From NCBI RefSeq assembly GCF_000730665.1, contig NZ_BBIV01000047.1, positions 1 to 47,231 on the forward strand: a stretch of 47,231 nucleotides of DNA. The letters run 5' to 3'. Within the stretch, counting starts at the first letter, position 1. Each line of letters opens with the position of its first letter. A program made the position numbers and the translations under genes. This stretch comes from Pseudomonas plecoglossicida NBRC 103162 = DSM 15088. GTDB lineage: Bacteria > Pseudomonadota > Gammaproteobacteria > Pseudomonadales > Pseudomonadaceae. Positions 35,199 to 44,438 of this stretch are shown here, piece after piece. Under the pieces are notes generated by a model, which saw only the letters and a program-made list of their open reading frames with translations, did not search any database and was not told the DNA's origin.

Positions 35199-36523
35199 GC
35201 GGGCTGCACCTGGCCACGGCCGATACCGTAGTACGCAAGGCCGGCGGCAGTCATGTGCTCGGGCTCGAACAGGTTGCGACCGTCGAACACCACCCGGTCG
35301 GCCAGTTGCTGCGGCACCTGCGCCAGGTTCAGTACCCGGTAGTCCTGCCATTCGGTGACGATCACCAGCGCGTCGGCACCTTCCAGTGCATCGTCCTTGC
35401 ATGGCACCAGTTGCAGGTCTGGGCGCGGGCCGTAATGCCGCTGGATTTCTTCCATGGCCTGCGGGTCGTGTGCCTGCACGCGCGCGCCAGCGGCCCACAA
35501 GGCTTCCAGCAGCACCCGACTGGATGCCTCGCGGATATCGTTGGTGTTGGGCTTGAACGACAGGCCCCAGAGGGCGAACACCTTGCCGCGCAGCCCGCCG
35601 GGGTAGTGCCGGCGGATCTTGTCGAACAGCCGGTGCTTCTGCCGCTGGTTGACCGACTCGACCGCGTGCAGCAATTGCGGCTCGAAGCCCTCGGCTTCGG
35701 CACTGCGGCGCAGGGCTTGCAGGTCCTTGGGGAAGCACGAGCCGCCAAAGCCACAACCGGCGTAGATGAAGTCGTAGCCGATGCGCGGATCCGAGCCGAT
35801 ACCGCGGCGCACCATCTCGATGTCGGCGCCCAGGTGCTCGGCCAGGTTGGCCATTTCGTTGATGAAGGAGATCTTCGTCGCCAGCATGCAGTTTGCCGCG
35901 TACTTGGTCAGTTCGGCGCTGCGGGCGTCCATCACCATGAGCTTTTCCCGGTTGCGGCTGAACGGCAGGTACAGCTCGCGCAGCAGCTCCACCTCGGCCG
36001 GCTCGGCGCCACCGATGATGATGCGCTCAGGGCGCATGCAGTCATCCAGGGCCGTGCCTTCCTTGAGGAACTCCGGGTTGCTGATGACCTGGAAACGCCC
36101 GGTGTCGCCTACGGCCTGGGCGATACGCGCCTTGATCCGATCCACCGTGCCAACCGGCGAGGTGGACTTGTTGACGATCACCTTGGCATCCGTGGCGTGT
36201 TCGAGGATGTTGTCCACCACCGCGAACACCTGGCTCAGGTCGGCGCTGCCATCGGCCTGCGGCGGGGTGCCGACGGCGATGAACAGCAGGCGGGCATGGT
36301 GGCTGGCAAGGCTTGCGTCGGTGGTAAAGCGCAGGCGACCACACGCCAGGTTCTTTTGCAGCAGGGGCGCCAGGCCCGGCTCGAAGATCGGGCAATGGCC
36401 TTGTTCGAGGGCTTTGACCCGTTCAGCATCGACATCCATGCACAGTACCGAGTGCCCCACCTGGGCCAGGCACACTGCCTGGGTCAGGCCAACATAGCCG
36501 GTACCAAAAACCGTAACCTTCAT
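35186..36523 (-). CDS. ugd: UDP-glucose 6-dehydrogenase
   Basis: 445-residue cytoplasmic enzyme oxidising UDP-glucose to UDP-glucuronate with two NAD. The N-terminal motif is VFGTGYVGL (residues 5-13). STSPVGT (120-126) and NPEFLKEG contact substrate and hold the catalytic glutamate region; the nucleophile is Cys263 in GCGFGGSCFPKD. GLSFKPNTNDIREASS marks the C-terminal domain. First gene of the operon ugd - epimerase - GT2 - LABN - ArnT-like. The 94-base gap upstream holds an A-rich tract on the plus strand (an eight-T run on the minus strand) and three GTCAC/GTGAC words (near 36575, 36597 and 36606), two of them as a GGTCAC direct repeat with 9-base period; these may be operator half-sites. 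Confidence 0.95.
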   Translation of the reverse strand: MKVTVFGTGYVGLTQAVCLAQVGHSVLCMDVDAERVKALEQGHCPIFEPGLAPLLQKNLACGRLRFTTDASLASHHARLLFIAVGTPPQADGSADLSQVFAVVDNILEHATDAKVIVNKSTSPVGTVDRIKARIAQAVGDTGRFQVISNPEFLKEGTALDDCMRPERIIIGGAEPAEVELLRELYLPFSRNREKLMVMDARSAELTKYAANCMLATKISFINEMANLAEHLGADIEMVRRGIGSDPRIGYDFIYAGCGFGGSCFPKDLQALRRSAEAEGFEPQLLHAVESVNQRQKHRLFDKIRRHYPGGLRGKVFALWGLSFKPNTNDIREASSRVLLEALWAAGARVQAHDPQAMEEIQRHYGPRPDLQLVPCKDDALEGADALVIVTEWQDYRVLNLAQVPQQLADRVVFDGRNLFEPEHMTAAGLAYYGIGRGQVQPACPY

Positions 36524-36617
36524 TTGACAGCTCCGTCGTCGTCTCTAGGCAGATCGCGGCAAGCTGAAAAAAAATGTCACGTTTGTATTGAGGATTTGTG
36601 ACCAGGGTGACCTGAAA

Positions 36618-38246
36618 TCAGCCGCGTACCCGCCGCCAGACCGTACTGCGGCTGACCCCGAGGCGCCGTGCGGCTTCGGCCATGTCGCCGGCGCACTGGT
36701 CCAGGACCTGGCGTGCATGGGCCGCTTCCGTGGCCTTGCCCAGGCTGCGCAGGTTGTCGCTGGGGGCAGGGGACGGGCTCGGCGCTTCGGCAGCACCGGC
36801 CTGGAAGAACTCCGGGAACAGCGTGGTCAGGTTGATGCCATCATCCTGGCCCAGTGCACCCAGGCACAGGGCCGCGCGCTCGGCGATATTGTCCAGCTCG
36901 CGGATGTTGCCTGGCCAGCCATGGCGCAGCAGCAGTGGTAGCAGGCGCTCGACCTGCGCCTGGCGTGGCCTGTCGCTCGCCCGGCTGTGGCGCGCAAGCA
37001 GGGCGTTGAACAGCGGCACGATGTCCGCCACCCGCTCACGCAATGGCGGCACGGCCAGGCGCAGAATGTTCAGGCGGTAGTACAGGTCCTGGCGAAAGCG
37101 CTGCTCGGCGATATGCGCAGGCAAGTCGCAATGGGTGGCGGCAATCACCCGGATGTCCACCGGGGTCGGCTCGCAGGCGCCCAGGCGCAGCACCTCGCGC
37201 TCCTGCAAGACACGCAGCAGGCGGGTTTGCAGGGCCACTGGCATGTCGCCGATTTCGTCGAGGAACAGGGTGCCGCTGTCGGCCAGCTCGATCAGGCCGG
37301 GCTTGCCGCCCTTGCGTGAGCCGGTGAAGGCGCCGTCCTCGTAGCCGAACAGTTCGCTTTCCAGCAGTGATTCGGGCAAGGCTGCGCAATTGATGGCCAC
37401 GAATGGCGCCTGCTGGCGCGGGCTGGCGTTGTGCATGCTTTGCGCCAGCAACTCCTTGCCAGTGCCGCTTTCGCCGGTGATCAGCACCGTGGCGTCGCTC
37501 TGCGCGTAACGCTGCGCCAGGCTCAGGGTGGCGCGAAAGGCCGGGGCCTCGCCGAGCATCTGCTCGAAGCGGTGGCGGGCGGTGAAGGGGCGCGTGGCGG
37601 TGTGCTCGCGGCTGCGACGCGGCAGGCGCCGTACGGGTGTTTCATCCGGCCTGGCCGCCAGGGTCACCAGGCTGTCGAAGGTGTGGCGCAGGCTTTCGGC
37701 ATCCAGCGCCAGCACCCCCTGGGCGCCTGCCGCATCGGCCAGCTGGCACACCGTCGGCGAGCCGATGATGACCTCGAAGCCATCCTCGACCAGGCGCTCG
37801 ACCTGTTCCCGGGCCTGCTCCAGGCTGGTGTAGGTGTGTTCGCGGATCTGCAGGGTGAACAGCGCCTGCATCGCGGCCAGCTCCGGGTAGGGCTGGGCAA
37901 AACTGAGGATGCCCACCCGGCTGGCCCGGTCGCGGGCCAGGACCAGCGCCCGGATCAGGTCGAATTCGCCCAGGTGCAGGGCCCTGACCGTGGTCGAGAG
38001 GTGCTGGCGCAGGTAGTCGGCGGCAGCACCGGAACACAGGATGACGTCCGCCTGCTGGCGGCTTTCCAGCTCGCGCGCCAGCGGCAGCAGATCGGCAAGG
38101 GTGGTCTCGATGACCTCGATGCGCGCCTGCTGCCGGTAGTCGGCGCCGACCTGCTCGATCAACTGCGCCATGCGGCTGGGTGCAGCGGGGCGATGCAAGT
38201 GGGTGACCAGCGCGACCACGCGCGGCAGGTAGGCGGCAACAGGCAT
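36618..38246 (-). CDS. Sigma-54-dependent activator with PrpR-type N-terminal sensor
   Basis: 542-residue enhancer-binding protein. Residues 10-195 match the PrpR_N domain, a periplasmic-binding-like fold that senses small organic acids or acyl-CoA derivatives. The AAA+ domain has Walker A GESGTGKE (258-265), the sigma-54 contact loop GAFTGS (305-310; the usual last residue Ala is Ser, a common variant) and Walker B GTLFLDEIGD (325-334). The C-terminus has a Fis-type helix-turn-helix (AEAARRLGVSRSTVWRRVRG). ATG at 38246 with AGGAGCC upstream. It is the last gene of the fadB-like operon, 17 bases after the SDR gene, and probably regulates it; no clear -24/-12 promoter was found upstream of the fadB-like gene. 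Confidence 0.92.
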   Translation of the reverse strand: MPVAAYLPRVVALVTHLHRPAAPSRMAQLIEQVGADYRQQARIEVIETTLADLLPLARELESRQQADVILCSGAAADYLRQHLSTTVRALHLGEFDLIRALVLARDRASRVGILSFAQPYPELAAMQALFTLQIREHTYTSLEQAREQVERLVEDGFEVIIGSPTVCQLADAAGAQGVLALDAESLRHTFDSLVTLAARPDETPVRRLPRRSREHTATRPFTARHRFEQMLGEAPAFRATLSLAQRYAQSDATVLITGESGTGKELLAQSMHNASPRQQAPFVAINCAALPESLLESELFGYEDGAFTGSRKGGKPGLIELADSGTLFLDEIGDMPVALQTRLLRVLQEREVLRLGACEPTPVDIRVIAATHCDLPAHIAEQRFRQDLYYRLNILRLAVPPLRERVADIVPLFNALLARHSRASDRPRQAQVERLLPLLLRHGWPGNIRELDNIAERAALCLGALGQDDGINLTTLFPEFFQAGAAEAPSPSPAPSDNLRSLGKATEAAHARQVLDQCAGDMAEAARRLGVSRSTVWRRVRG

Positions 38247-38263
38247 ACAGGCTCCTTGTTGGG

Positions 38264-39037
38264 TTACAGCGGGTTGACCAGGTGCCCGCCATCCACGGCC
38301 AGGACGCTGCCGGTCATGTAGGCACCGGCGTCGCTGGCCAGCAGCAGCAAGGGCCCGTCCAGCTCGTGCAATTGCCCCAGGCGGCGCATCGGCACCTGGC
38401 CCTTGATGTAGCTTTGGCCAGCCTCGCCGTCGAAGTAGTCTTCGTTCATCTCGGTCTTGAAGTAGCCCGGTGCGATGGCGTTGACACGGATCCGGTAGCG
38501 GGCCAGTTCCAGCGCCATGGCCTTGGTCAGCTGCACCACGGCGGCCTTGGCCGTGCAGTAGTGGCTCAGGCCACTGCCCACGCGCAGGCCGAGGATCGAG
38601 GCGATGTTGATGATGCTGCCCGGGCGCTCGGCCTTGACCAGGCGCTGGCTGGCGCACTGGGCGACGTGGAACACGCCGTCGAGGTTGGTCGAGAGCATGC
38701 GCTGCCAGTCCTGCTCGCTCAGGTCGAGGAAGCGCCCGGGGTCGCCGATACCGGCGTTGTTGACTACCACATCGACCACGCCGAAGCGTGCCTCGGCCTG
38801 GTCGAAGGCCAGTTCGACGCTGTCGCGCCGGGTCACGTCCAGCGCTACCGCCAAGGCCTCGCCGCCATTGGCCTCAAGCGCTTGTGCCAGCGCCTGCAGG
38901 CGCTCGACCCGGCGGGCGGCCAGCACCACGCGGGCACCGGCGGCCTGGGCCAGGCGCGCGAAGTGCTCGCCCAGGCCGCTGGAGGCACCGGTCACCAGCA
39001 CGGTCTTGCCGGCCAGGGAGAATGTGTTTGCAAGCAT
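38264..39037 (-). CDS. Short-chain dehydrogenase/reductase, 3-hydroxyacyl type
   Basis: 257-residue classical SDR. TGASSGLG at 17-24 (the TGxxxGxG motif), NNAG at 93-96, and catalytic Ser147, Tyr160, Lys164 (SHYCTAK). The C-terminal half follows the FabG/3-hydroxyacyl-CoA dehydrogenase pattern (IRVNAIAPGYFKTEMN, YMTGSVLAVDGGHL). In this operon it probably oxidises a hydroxyl group of a substrate-derived acyl-CoA or alcohol; the exact substrate is unknown. ATG at 39037 lies 17 bases after the thiolase stop. Confidence 0.88.
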   Translation of the reverse strand: MLANTFSLAGKTVLVTGASSGLGEHFARLAQAAGARVVLAARRVERLQALAQALEANGGEALAVALDVTRRDSVELAFDQAEARFGVVDVVVNNAGIGDPGRFLDLSEQDWQRMLSTNLDGVFHVAQCASQRLVKAERPGSIINIASILGLRVGSGLSHYCTAKAAVVQLTKAMALELARYRIRVNAIAPGYFKTEMNEDYFDGEAGQSYIKGQVPMRRLGQLHELDGPLLLLASDAGAYMTGSVLAVDGGHLVNPL

Positions 39038-39054
39038 GTCGTTGGTCCTTGATC

Positions 39055-40239
39055 TCAAAGTACTTCGAACAGGCCGGCGGCACCCATGCCACCGCCCACG
39101 CACATGGTCACCACCACGTAGCGTACCCCGCGACGTTTGCCTTCGAGCAGGGCATGCCCGACCATCCGTGCGCCGCTCATGCCATAGGGGTGGCCGATGG
39201 CGATGGCGCCGCCGTTGACGTTCAGGCGCATCGGGTCGATGCCCAGCTTGTCGCGGCAGTACAGCACCTGGCAGGCAAAGGCTTCGTTGAGTTCCCACAG
39301 GCCGATGTCATCGACCTTCAGCCCATGCTGCTTGAGCAGGCGCGGCACCGCGTACACAGGGCCGATGCCCATCTCTTCCGGGGCCAGGCCGGCCACCGCG
39401 ATGCCGCGGTACAGGCCCAGCGGGCGCAGGTTGCGCTGTTCGGCCAGGCGCGCGTCCATCAGCACGCAGGCGCTGGCACCGTCGGACAGCTGGCTGGCGT
39501 TGCCGGCGGTGATGCAACCGCCGTCGAGCACCGGCTGCAGGCGCGTCAGGTCGTCGAGGACGGTTTGCGGGCGGTTGCCCTCGTCCTGCGACAGCGTGAC
39601 CTGGCGGTAGCTGACCTCGCCGGTCTGCTTGTCCACGACCCGCTGCTGGGCCGTCACCGGCACGATCTCGGCCTCGAACAGCCCGTCGCGCTGGGCGGCG
39701 GCGGTGCGCAGCTGCGACTGCAAGGCGTAGGCGTCCTGCGCTTCGCGGCTGATGCCGTAGCGGCTGGCCACGTGTTCGGCGGTCTGCAGCATCGGCATGT
39801 AGGCATGCGGGACACGCTCGATCACCGTGCTGTCCTGTTCGCCCAGCGCCCATTCGAGGTTGCGTGTTTGCACCGCGCTGATGTTTTCCTGGCCGGCGCC
39901 GACGGTCACTTGCATGCCATCGACGATGATCTGCTTCGCCGCGGTGGCGATCGCCATCAAGCCGGAGGCGCACTGACGGTCCAGGGTCTGGCCGCTGACC
40001 GACACCGGCAGGCCGGCGGCCAGCGCGCTCATGCGGCCAAGGTTCCAGCCGGCGGTGCCGGAGGGCATCGCGGTGCCCATGACCAGGTCTTCGATTTCGT
40101 CAGCGGCGATGCCGGCGCGTGCGACCGCTGCCTGAATGGCGTGTGCTGCCAGGCTCGGCGAGCGGACGTTGTTCAGTGCACCGCGAAAGGCCTTGCCGAT
40201 AGGGGTGCGGGCGGTGGAGAGGATGACGGCTTCTTTCAT
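39055..40239 (-). CDS. Acetyl-CoA C-acyltransferase (thiolase)
   Basis: 394-residue thiolase that cleaves 3-ketoacyl-CoA with CoA to acetyl-CoA and a shortened acyl-CoA. The acylated nucleophile is Cys90 in LDRQCASG. The second active-site loops are NEAFACQVLY, GGAIAIGHPYGMSGAR with the catalytic histidine, and the second cysteine in TMCVGGGMGAAG. The length is typical. It lies 33 bases after the fadB-like gene and is the third activity of the beta-oxidation operon. Whether it prefers short or long chains cannot be told from sequence alone; the set resembles FadA-like enzymes. Confidence 0.93.
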   Translation of the reverse strand: MKEAVILSTARTPIGKAFRGALNNVRSPSLAAHAIQAAVARAGIAADEIEDLVMGTAMPSGTAGWNLGRMSALAAGLPVSVSGQTLDRQCASGLMAIATAAKQIIVDGMQVTVGAGQENISAVQTRNLEWALGEQDSTVIERVPHAYMPMLQTAEHVASRYGISREAQDAYALQSQLRTAAAQRDGLFEAEIVPVTAQQRVVDKQTGEVSYRQVTLSQDEGNRPQTVLDDLTRLQPVLDGGCITAGNASQLSDGASACVLMDARLAEQRNLRPLGLYRGIAVAGLAPEEMGIGPVYAVPRLLKQHGLKVDDIGLWELNEAFACQVLYCRDKLGIDPMRLNVNGGAIAIGHPYGMSGARMVGHALLEGKRRGVRYVVVTMCVGGGMGAAGLFEVL

Positions 40240-40272
40240 GTTCGGGGTTCCTAAAGACCAGGGGAGAACGAC

Positions 40273-42375
40273 TCAGAGGCTTGGTTCACGCAGCTTCGCG
40301 CTGGAAGCCAGGCGGTGCAGCAACGGGGCAGGTTCCAGCCACATGCGGCCGTAGGCGCCGAGCTGTTCGCGCAGCTGTTCGATGCCTGCCAGCACGTTGT
40401 CCAGGCCCAGGTCGCGGGCGTAGTGCAGCGGCCCGCCGCGCCAGGCCGGGAAGCCGTAGCCGTTGGTCCACACCAGGTCGATGTCGCCACTGCGCAGGGC
40501 GATGCCTTCGTCGAGCAGCTGCAGGCCTTCGTTGATCAGCATGAACAGGCAGCGGTCGTGGATTTCCGCGTCGCTGATGGTGCGTCGGGTAATGCCCAGC
40601 TTGGCTGCCAGTTGCGCCGCGATCTGCTCCACTTCCGGGTCTTCGATGCGCTCGCGGCCTTCGTAGCGGTAGAACCCGCGCCCGCTCTTCTGGCCGAGGC
40701 GGCCGAGGGTGTAGAGCTCGTCGGCCAGGCGGAAGTAGCTCGGGTCGTGGGCGATCTCGCTCTGCCGTGACTGGCGCACCAGGTAACCGACGTCGATGCC
40801 GGCCAGGTCGTACATGGCGAACACCCCCATGGCCAGGCCCAGGTCGGTCAGCACCTTGTCCACCTGTGCGGGCGAGGCACCCTCGAGCACCAGGCGGTGG
40901 GCTTCGCGGGCATAGGGTTCGAGCATGCGGTTGCCGATGAAGCCAAAGCACACGCCGGACACCACTGGCAGCTTGCCGATGCGCTTGGCGATCTTCAGCG
41001 TGGTAGCCAGCACGTCCGGCGCCGTGGCCCGGCCACGCACCACTTCCAGCAGGCGCATGACATTGGCCGGGCTGAAGAAGTGCAGGCCAACCACATCCTG
41101 CGGGCGCTGGGTGCAGGCGGCGATGCGGTCGACATCCAGGGTCGAGGTGTTGCTGGCCAGGATCGCGCCGGGCTTGCACACCCGGTCGAGGGTGCGGAAC
41201 ACCTGCTGCTTGATCGACAGGTCCTCGAATACCGCTTCGATCACCAGGTCCGCGTCGGCCAGGTCGGCATAGTCGAGGGTGCCTTGCAGCAGGCTCATGC
41301 GCTGTTCGAGTTGCTCGGCGCTGAGCTTGCCGCGCTTGATGCTGCTTTCGTAGTTCTTGCGGATCTGCGCCAGGCCACGGTCCAGGGCTTCGGGCTTGAG
41401 CTCCAGCAAGCGCACCGGGATGCCGGCGTTGATGAAGTTCATGGCGATACCGGCGCCCATGGTGCCGGCGCCGATCACCGCCACCTTGGCGATGTCGCGC
41501 AGCGTGGTGCTGGCGTCGATACCCGGCACCCGCAGCGCTTCGCGCTCGGCGAAGAACTGGTGGCGCAGGGCCGTGGCCTGCGGGTCTTGCAAGGCTTCGC
41601 GGAACAGCGCCTGTTCACGTGCCAGGCCTTCGCCCAGGGGCAGCTCGCAGGCGGCACGGACGGCGGCCAACACCCGCAACGGCGCCCGTTGGCCGGGCTT
41701 GCGCGCAACCAGCTGGGCCTCGCGGGTGGCGAAGAAGTCGTTGGCCTGGTCGTGCACCAAGTGGGCTTGCTCGGCTTTGACTGCGGCGGGTTGGGTCAGC
41801 AGGTCCCGGGCGAAGACGCAGGTCAGTTGCAGCAGGTCCTGGCCGCGTTCGGCCAGGCGGTCGACCAGGCCCAGGGCGTGGCCCTGGCGACCATCGATCG
41901 GGTCACCGCTGAGCATCATGTCCAACGCCGGTGCCACGCCGATCAGGTGCGGCAGGCGCTGGGTGCCACCGGCGCCGGGCAGCAGGCCCAGGCGCACTTC
42001 AGGCAGGCCCAGGCGGGCGTTGGCCGTGGCCAGGCGGTGGCTGCAGGCCAGCGCCAGCTCCAGGCCGCCGCCCAGGGCCACGCCGTCGATGGCGGCGATC
42101 ACCGGTTTGTCGATGCGGGTCAGGGCGTCGAGCAGATCGCCCAGCGCTGGCGCCTCCCAGGTCAGTGGACTGCCGAACTCGCTGATGTCGGCGCCGGCGC
42201 TGAAGGGCAGCTGCTGCCCGTGCAGGATGATGGCCTGCACCTCAGGGTCGGCGGCGGCCTGGCTGCAGGCCTGCAACAACGCTTGGCGCAGGCCGTGGCC
42301 AAGGGCGTTGACCGGCGCATGGCTCAGGCCGATCAGGGCCAGTTGGTTGTCGCGACGATAGTCGATGAGCTGCAT
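40273..42375 (-). CDS. FadB-like 3-hydroxyacyl-CoA dehydrogenase/enoyl-CoA hydratase
   Basis: 700-residue fused enzyme. The N-terminal crotonase domain (about 1-190) has FSAGADISEF and the two catalytic glutamates in GGGLELALAC and GLPEVRLGLLPGAGG. The dehydrogenase domain begins with KVAVIGAGTMGAGIAMNF (about 293-310), with the catalytic histidine in GLHFFSPANVM and the 3HCDH C-terminal domains following (GFIGNRMLEPYAREA, GLAMGVFAMYDLAGIDVGYL). It performs steps two and three of beta-oxidation. ATG at 42375. A strong terminator lies upstream, between it and the acyl-CoA dehydrogenase gene, so this operon has its own promoter. Confidence 0.93.
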   Translation of the reverse strand: MQLIDYRRDNQLALIGLSHAPVNALGHGLRQALLQACSQAAADPEVQAIILHGQQLPFSAGADISEFGSPLTWEAPALGDLLDALTRIDKPVIAAIDGVALGGGLELALACSHRLATANARLGLPEVRLGLLPGAGGTQRLPHLIGVAPALDMMLSGDPIDGRQGHALGLVDRLAERGQDLLQLTCVFARDLLTQPAAVKAEQAHLVHDQANDFFATREAQLVARKPGQRAPLRVLAAVRAACELPLGEGLAREQALFREALQDPQATALRHQFFAEREALRVPGIDASTTLRDIAKVAVIGAGTMGAGIAMNFINAGIPVRLLELKPEALDRGLAQIRKNYESSIKRGKLSAEQLEQRMSLLQGTLDYADLADADLVIEAVFEDLSIKQQVFRTLDRVCKPGAILASNTSTLDVDRIAACTQRPQDVVGLHFFSPANVMRLLEVVRGRATAPDVLATTLKIAKRIGKLPVVSGVCFGFIGNRMLEPYAREAHRLVLEGASPAQVDKVLTDLGLAMGVFAMYDLAGIDVGYLVRQSRQSEIAHDPSYFRLADELYTLGRLGQKSGRGFYRYEGRERIEDPEVEQIAAQLAAKLGITRRTISDAEIHDRCLFMLINEGLQLLDEGIALRSGDIDLVWTNGYGFPAWRGGPLHYARDLGLDNVLAGIEQLREQLGAYGRMWLEPAPLLHRLASSAKLREPSL

Positions 42376-42456
42376 GGGAGGAAGCCTTATGTTTTCTTTG
42401 CCGGACGAAGCTTTGTGGGCCTCGCCTTGGGCTGGGACGATTGAATAAAAAAACCA

Positions 42457-42485
42457 GGTGGCGGCCCGTAGCGCGGGCCGCCACC
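42457..42485 (-). terminator. Strong rho-independent terminator after acyl-CoA dehydrogenase
   Basis: On the minus strand, a perfect 12-bp stem (GGTGGCGGCCCG/CGGGCCGCCACC) with a five-base loop is followed by TGG and seven Ts (42453-42447). It lies 53 bases after the acyl-CoA dehydrogenase stop and ends that transcript before the fadB-like operon. Confidence 0.92.
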
Positions 42486-42538
42486 CGCAAAAACCGCTGC
42501 CCGGAGGGGACAGGCAGCGCAAACCAGCTCGGCGCAAA

Positions 42539-44326
42539 TCAGCGGGCGAAAGCGGCCTCGCTGATGTCCATCAGGTTGTTGCTGCCACTGCGAATCAGCG
42601 TTTCATGCAGGCTGGCGCGTGGCAGCAGGCGCTGCAGGTAGAAGCGGGCGGTTTCGCGCTTGCCCTGGTAGAACGCCACCTCATCGCTGCCAGCGGCCAG
42701 AGCCCGTTCGGCCGCGCACGCAGCGCGCAGCCAGAGGTAGCCGAGCAGGGTGTAGCCGCTGAGCATCAGGTAGTCGAAGGCGCTGGCGCCGATCAGGTTG
42801 GCGTCGGTAGCGCTGGCGTCGCGCAGCCAGTCGCTGATTTCACGCCAGGCCGTCACTTGCTTGAGCAGGGCCTGGGCCAGGTGGGCCGGGGCGGTGCTGC
42901 CCTGGATGAAATCTTCGATTTCGCCCAGCAGTTCGCCCAGGGCTTCACCCCCATCGGCCAAAACCTTGCGAGTCAGCAGGTCGAGGCCCTGGATGGTGTT
43001 GGTGCCTTCATAGATCGCGGTAATGCGCACATCGCGGGCGATCTGCTCCATGCCCCATTCACGGATGTAGCCGTGGCCGCCGAACACCTGGATGCCCAGC
43101 TGCGCCGCTTCGTTGCCGGTTTCGGTGAGGAAGCCCTTGGCAATCGGCGTGAGCAGTGCCAGGCGGCGTGCCGCAGCCTGGCGTACAGCGGCGCTGGCAC
43201 CGTGGTGCAGCTGGTCGACGCCCTTGGCGCAGGTGTAGGCGAGCATGCGGCCGCCTTCGGCGTAGGCTTTCTGGGTCAGCAGCATGCGCCGCACATCGGC
43301 ATGGCCGATGATCGGGTCGGCCGGCTGCTCAACGCGCAGGCGCGGCGTGGCGCGCATCTGCACGCGTTCGCGGGCATAGGCCAGGGCCCCCTGGAACGAC
43401 GCCTCGGCATGGGCCTGGGCCTGTTGGGACACGGCCAGGCGCGACTCGTTGATGTAGGTGAACATGGCGTTCAGGCCACGGTTGGCCTCACCCAGCAGGT
43501 AGCCGTTGGCGCCGTCGAAGTTGAGTACGCAGGTGGCGTTGCCGTGGATGCCCATCTTGTGTTCGATGGAGCCGCAGCTCACGCCGTTGGGCGCGCCCAG
43601 CTGGCCCTGGGCATCGACCTGGATCTTCGGCACGGCGAACAGCGAGATGCCCTTGACCCCCGCCGGCGCACCTTCGATGCGCGCCAGCACCAGGTGGATG
43701 ATGTTTTCGGTCATGTCATGTTCACCGGCGGAGATGAACATCTTGCTGCCGCTGATCCGGTAGCTGCCATCGGCCTCGAGCCTGGCGCTGGTGCGCAGCA
43801 GGCCGAGGTCCGAGCCGCAGTGGGCTTCGGTCAGGCACATGGTGCCGCCCCAGCGGCCTTCGATCATCGCCGGCAGAAAGCGCTGCTTCAGGGTTTCGTC
43901 GGCGTGCTCGCTGAGGGTGCTGATGGCACCGCCGGCGAGGTTGCCGTACATGCCCCAGGCATGGTTGGCGCTGCAGACCATTTCGTAGTTGACGAAGCCC
44001 AGCGACGGCGGCAGGCCCTGGCCACCGAAGGCCGGGTCCTTGTCCAGGCCCAGCCAGCCGTTGTCGGCAAAGCGTTTGTAGGCATCGGCGAAGCCTGGCG
44101 GCGTGATGACCTTGCCGTCCTGCCACTGGCAACCGTGCTGGTCGCCCACAGCATTGAGCGGGGCGAGCTCCTGCTCGGCGAACTTGGCGCCTTCCTCGAC
44201 GATGGCGGCGAAGGTGGCTTCATCCGGGATTTCACAGCCAGTCAGTTGCTGGTAGTGGCTGCACAGGTCGAGCAGTTCCTGGGCCACGAAGGTGATATCG
44301 CGCAATGGGGCGGTGTAGCTGGGCAT
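42539..44326 (-). CDS. Acyl-CoA dehydrogenase, ~600-residue FadE-like type
   Basis: 595-residue flavoenzyme for the first step of beta-oxidation. It is of the longer acyl-CoA dehydrogenase kind with an extra N-terminal helical segment and a C-terminal DUF-type helical extension. Motifs: the N-terminal TEAHCGSDLGLLRTSA (FAD/substrate loop), GSIEHKMGIHGNATC, and the C-terminal QVFGGHGYIREWGMEQIARD followed by IYEGTNTIQ, whose glutamate is the usual catalytic base. Start at the ATG at 44326 (MPSYTAPLRD) with CAGGAG upstream. It forms a single-gene transcript ended by a strong terminator, with a row of TCCACC words in its promoter region downstream of the LuxR-type gene. Confidence 0.93.
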   Translation of the reverse strand: MPSYTAPLRDITFVAQELLDLCSHYQQLTGCEIPDEATFAAIVEEGAKFAEQELAPLNAVGDQHGCQWQDGKVITPPGFADAYKRFADNGWLGLDKDPAFGGQGLPPSLGFVNYEMVCSANHAWGMYGNLAGGAISTLSEHADETLKQRFLPAMIEGRWGGTMCLTEAHCGSDLGLLRTSARLEADGSYRISGSKMFISAGEHDMTENIIHLVLARIEGAPAGVKGISLFAVPKIQVDAQGQLGAPNGVSCGSIEHKMGIHGNATCVLNFDGANGYLLGEANRGLNAMFTYINESRLAVSQQAQAHAEASFQGALAYARERVQMRATPRLRVEQPADPIIGHADVRRMLLTQKAYAEGGRMLAYTCAKGVDQLHHGASAAVRQAAARRLALLTPIAKGFLTETGNEAAQLGIQVFGGHGYIREWGMEQIARDVRITAIYEGTNTIQGLDLLTRKVLADGGEALGELLGEIEDFIQGSTAPAHLAQALLKQVTAWREISDWLRDASATDANLIGASAFDYLMLSGYTLLGYLWLRAACAAERALAAGSDEVAFYQGKRETARFYLQRLLPRASLHETLIRSGSNNLMDISEAAFAR

Positions 44327-44342
44327 GCCTGACTCCTGGCTG

Positions 44343-44436
44343 GGTGGACTCGGCATGTTGTAACAGGCAGGGCCCGGGCGCCGCGTCCACCCCCCAGGTG
44401 GATTGGCGGGTGGAATCGGCGCTGGGCCCAGGTGGA
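44343..44436 (-). promoter_or_regulatory. Array of TCCACC half-sites upstream of acyl-CoA dehydrogenase
   Basis: The 112-base gap between the LuxR-type gene and the dehydrogenase has four minus-strand TCCACC words (plus GGTGGA at 44343, 44397, 44409 and 44431) and one opposed copy at 44386-44391, which forms TCCACC-N5-GGTGGA. Spacings of 12 and 22 bases approximate one and two helix turns. MalT-type activators bind arrays of short direct repeats, so this may be the regulator's site. Inference. Confidence 0.45.
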
Positions 44437-44438
44437 GG

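Noticed and set aside
42376..42456. Sigma-54 promoter before the fadB-like gene
   Set aside because: No GG-N10-GC with adequate flanking match on the minus strand was found by eye.
40897..44332. Two long plus-strand open frames (40897-42444 and 42458-44332)
   Set aside because: Antisense to the FadB-like and acyl-CoA dehydrogenase genes, whose catalytic residues are intact.
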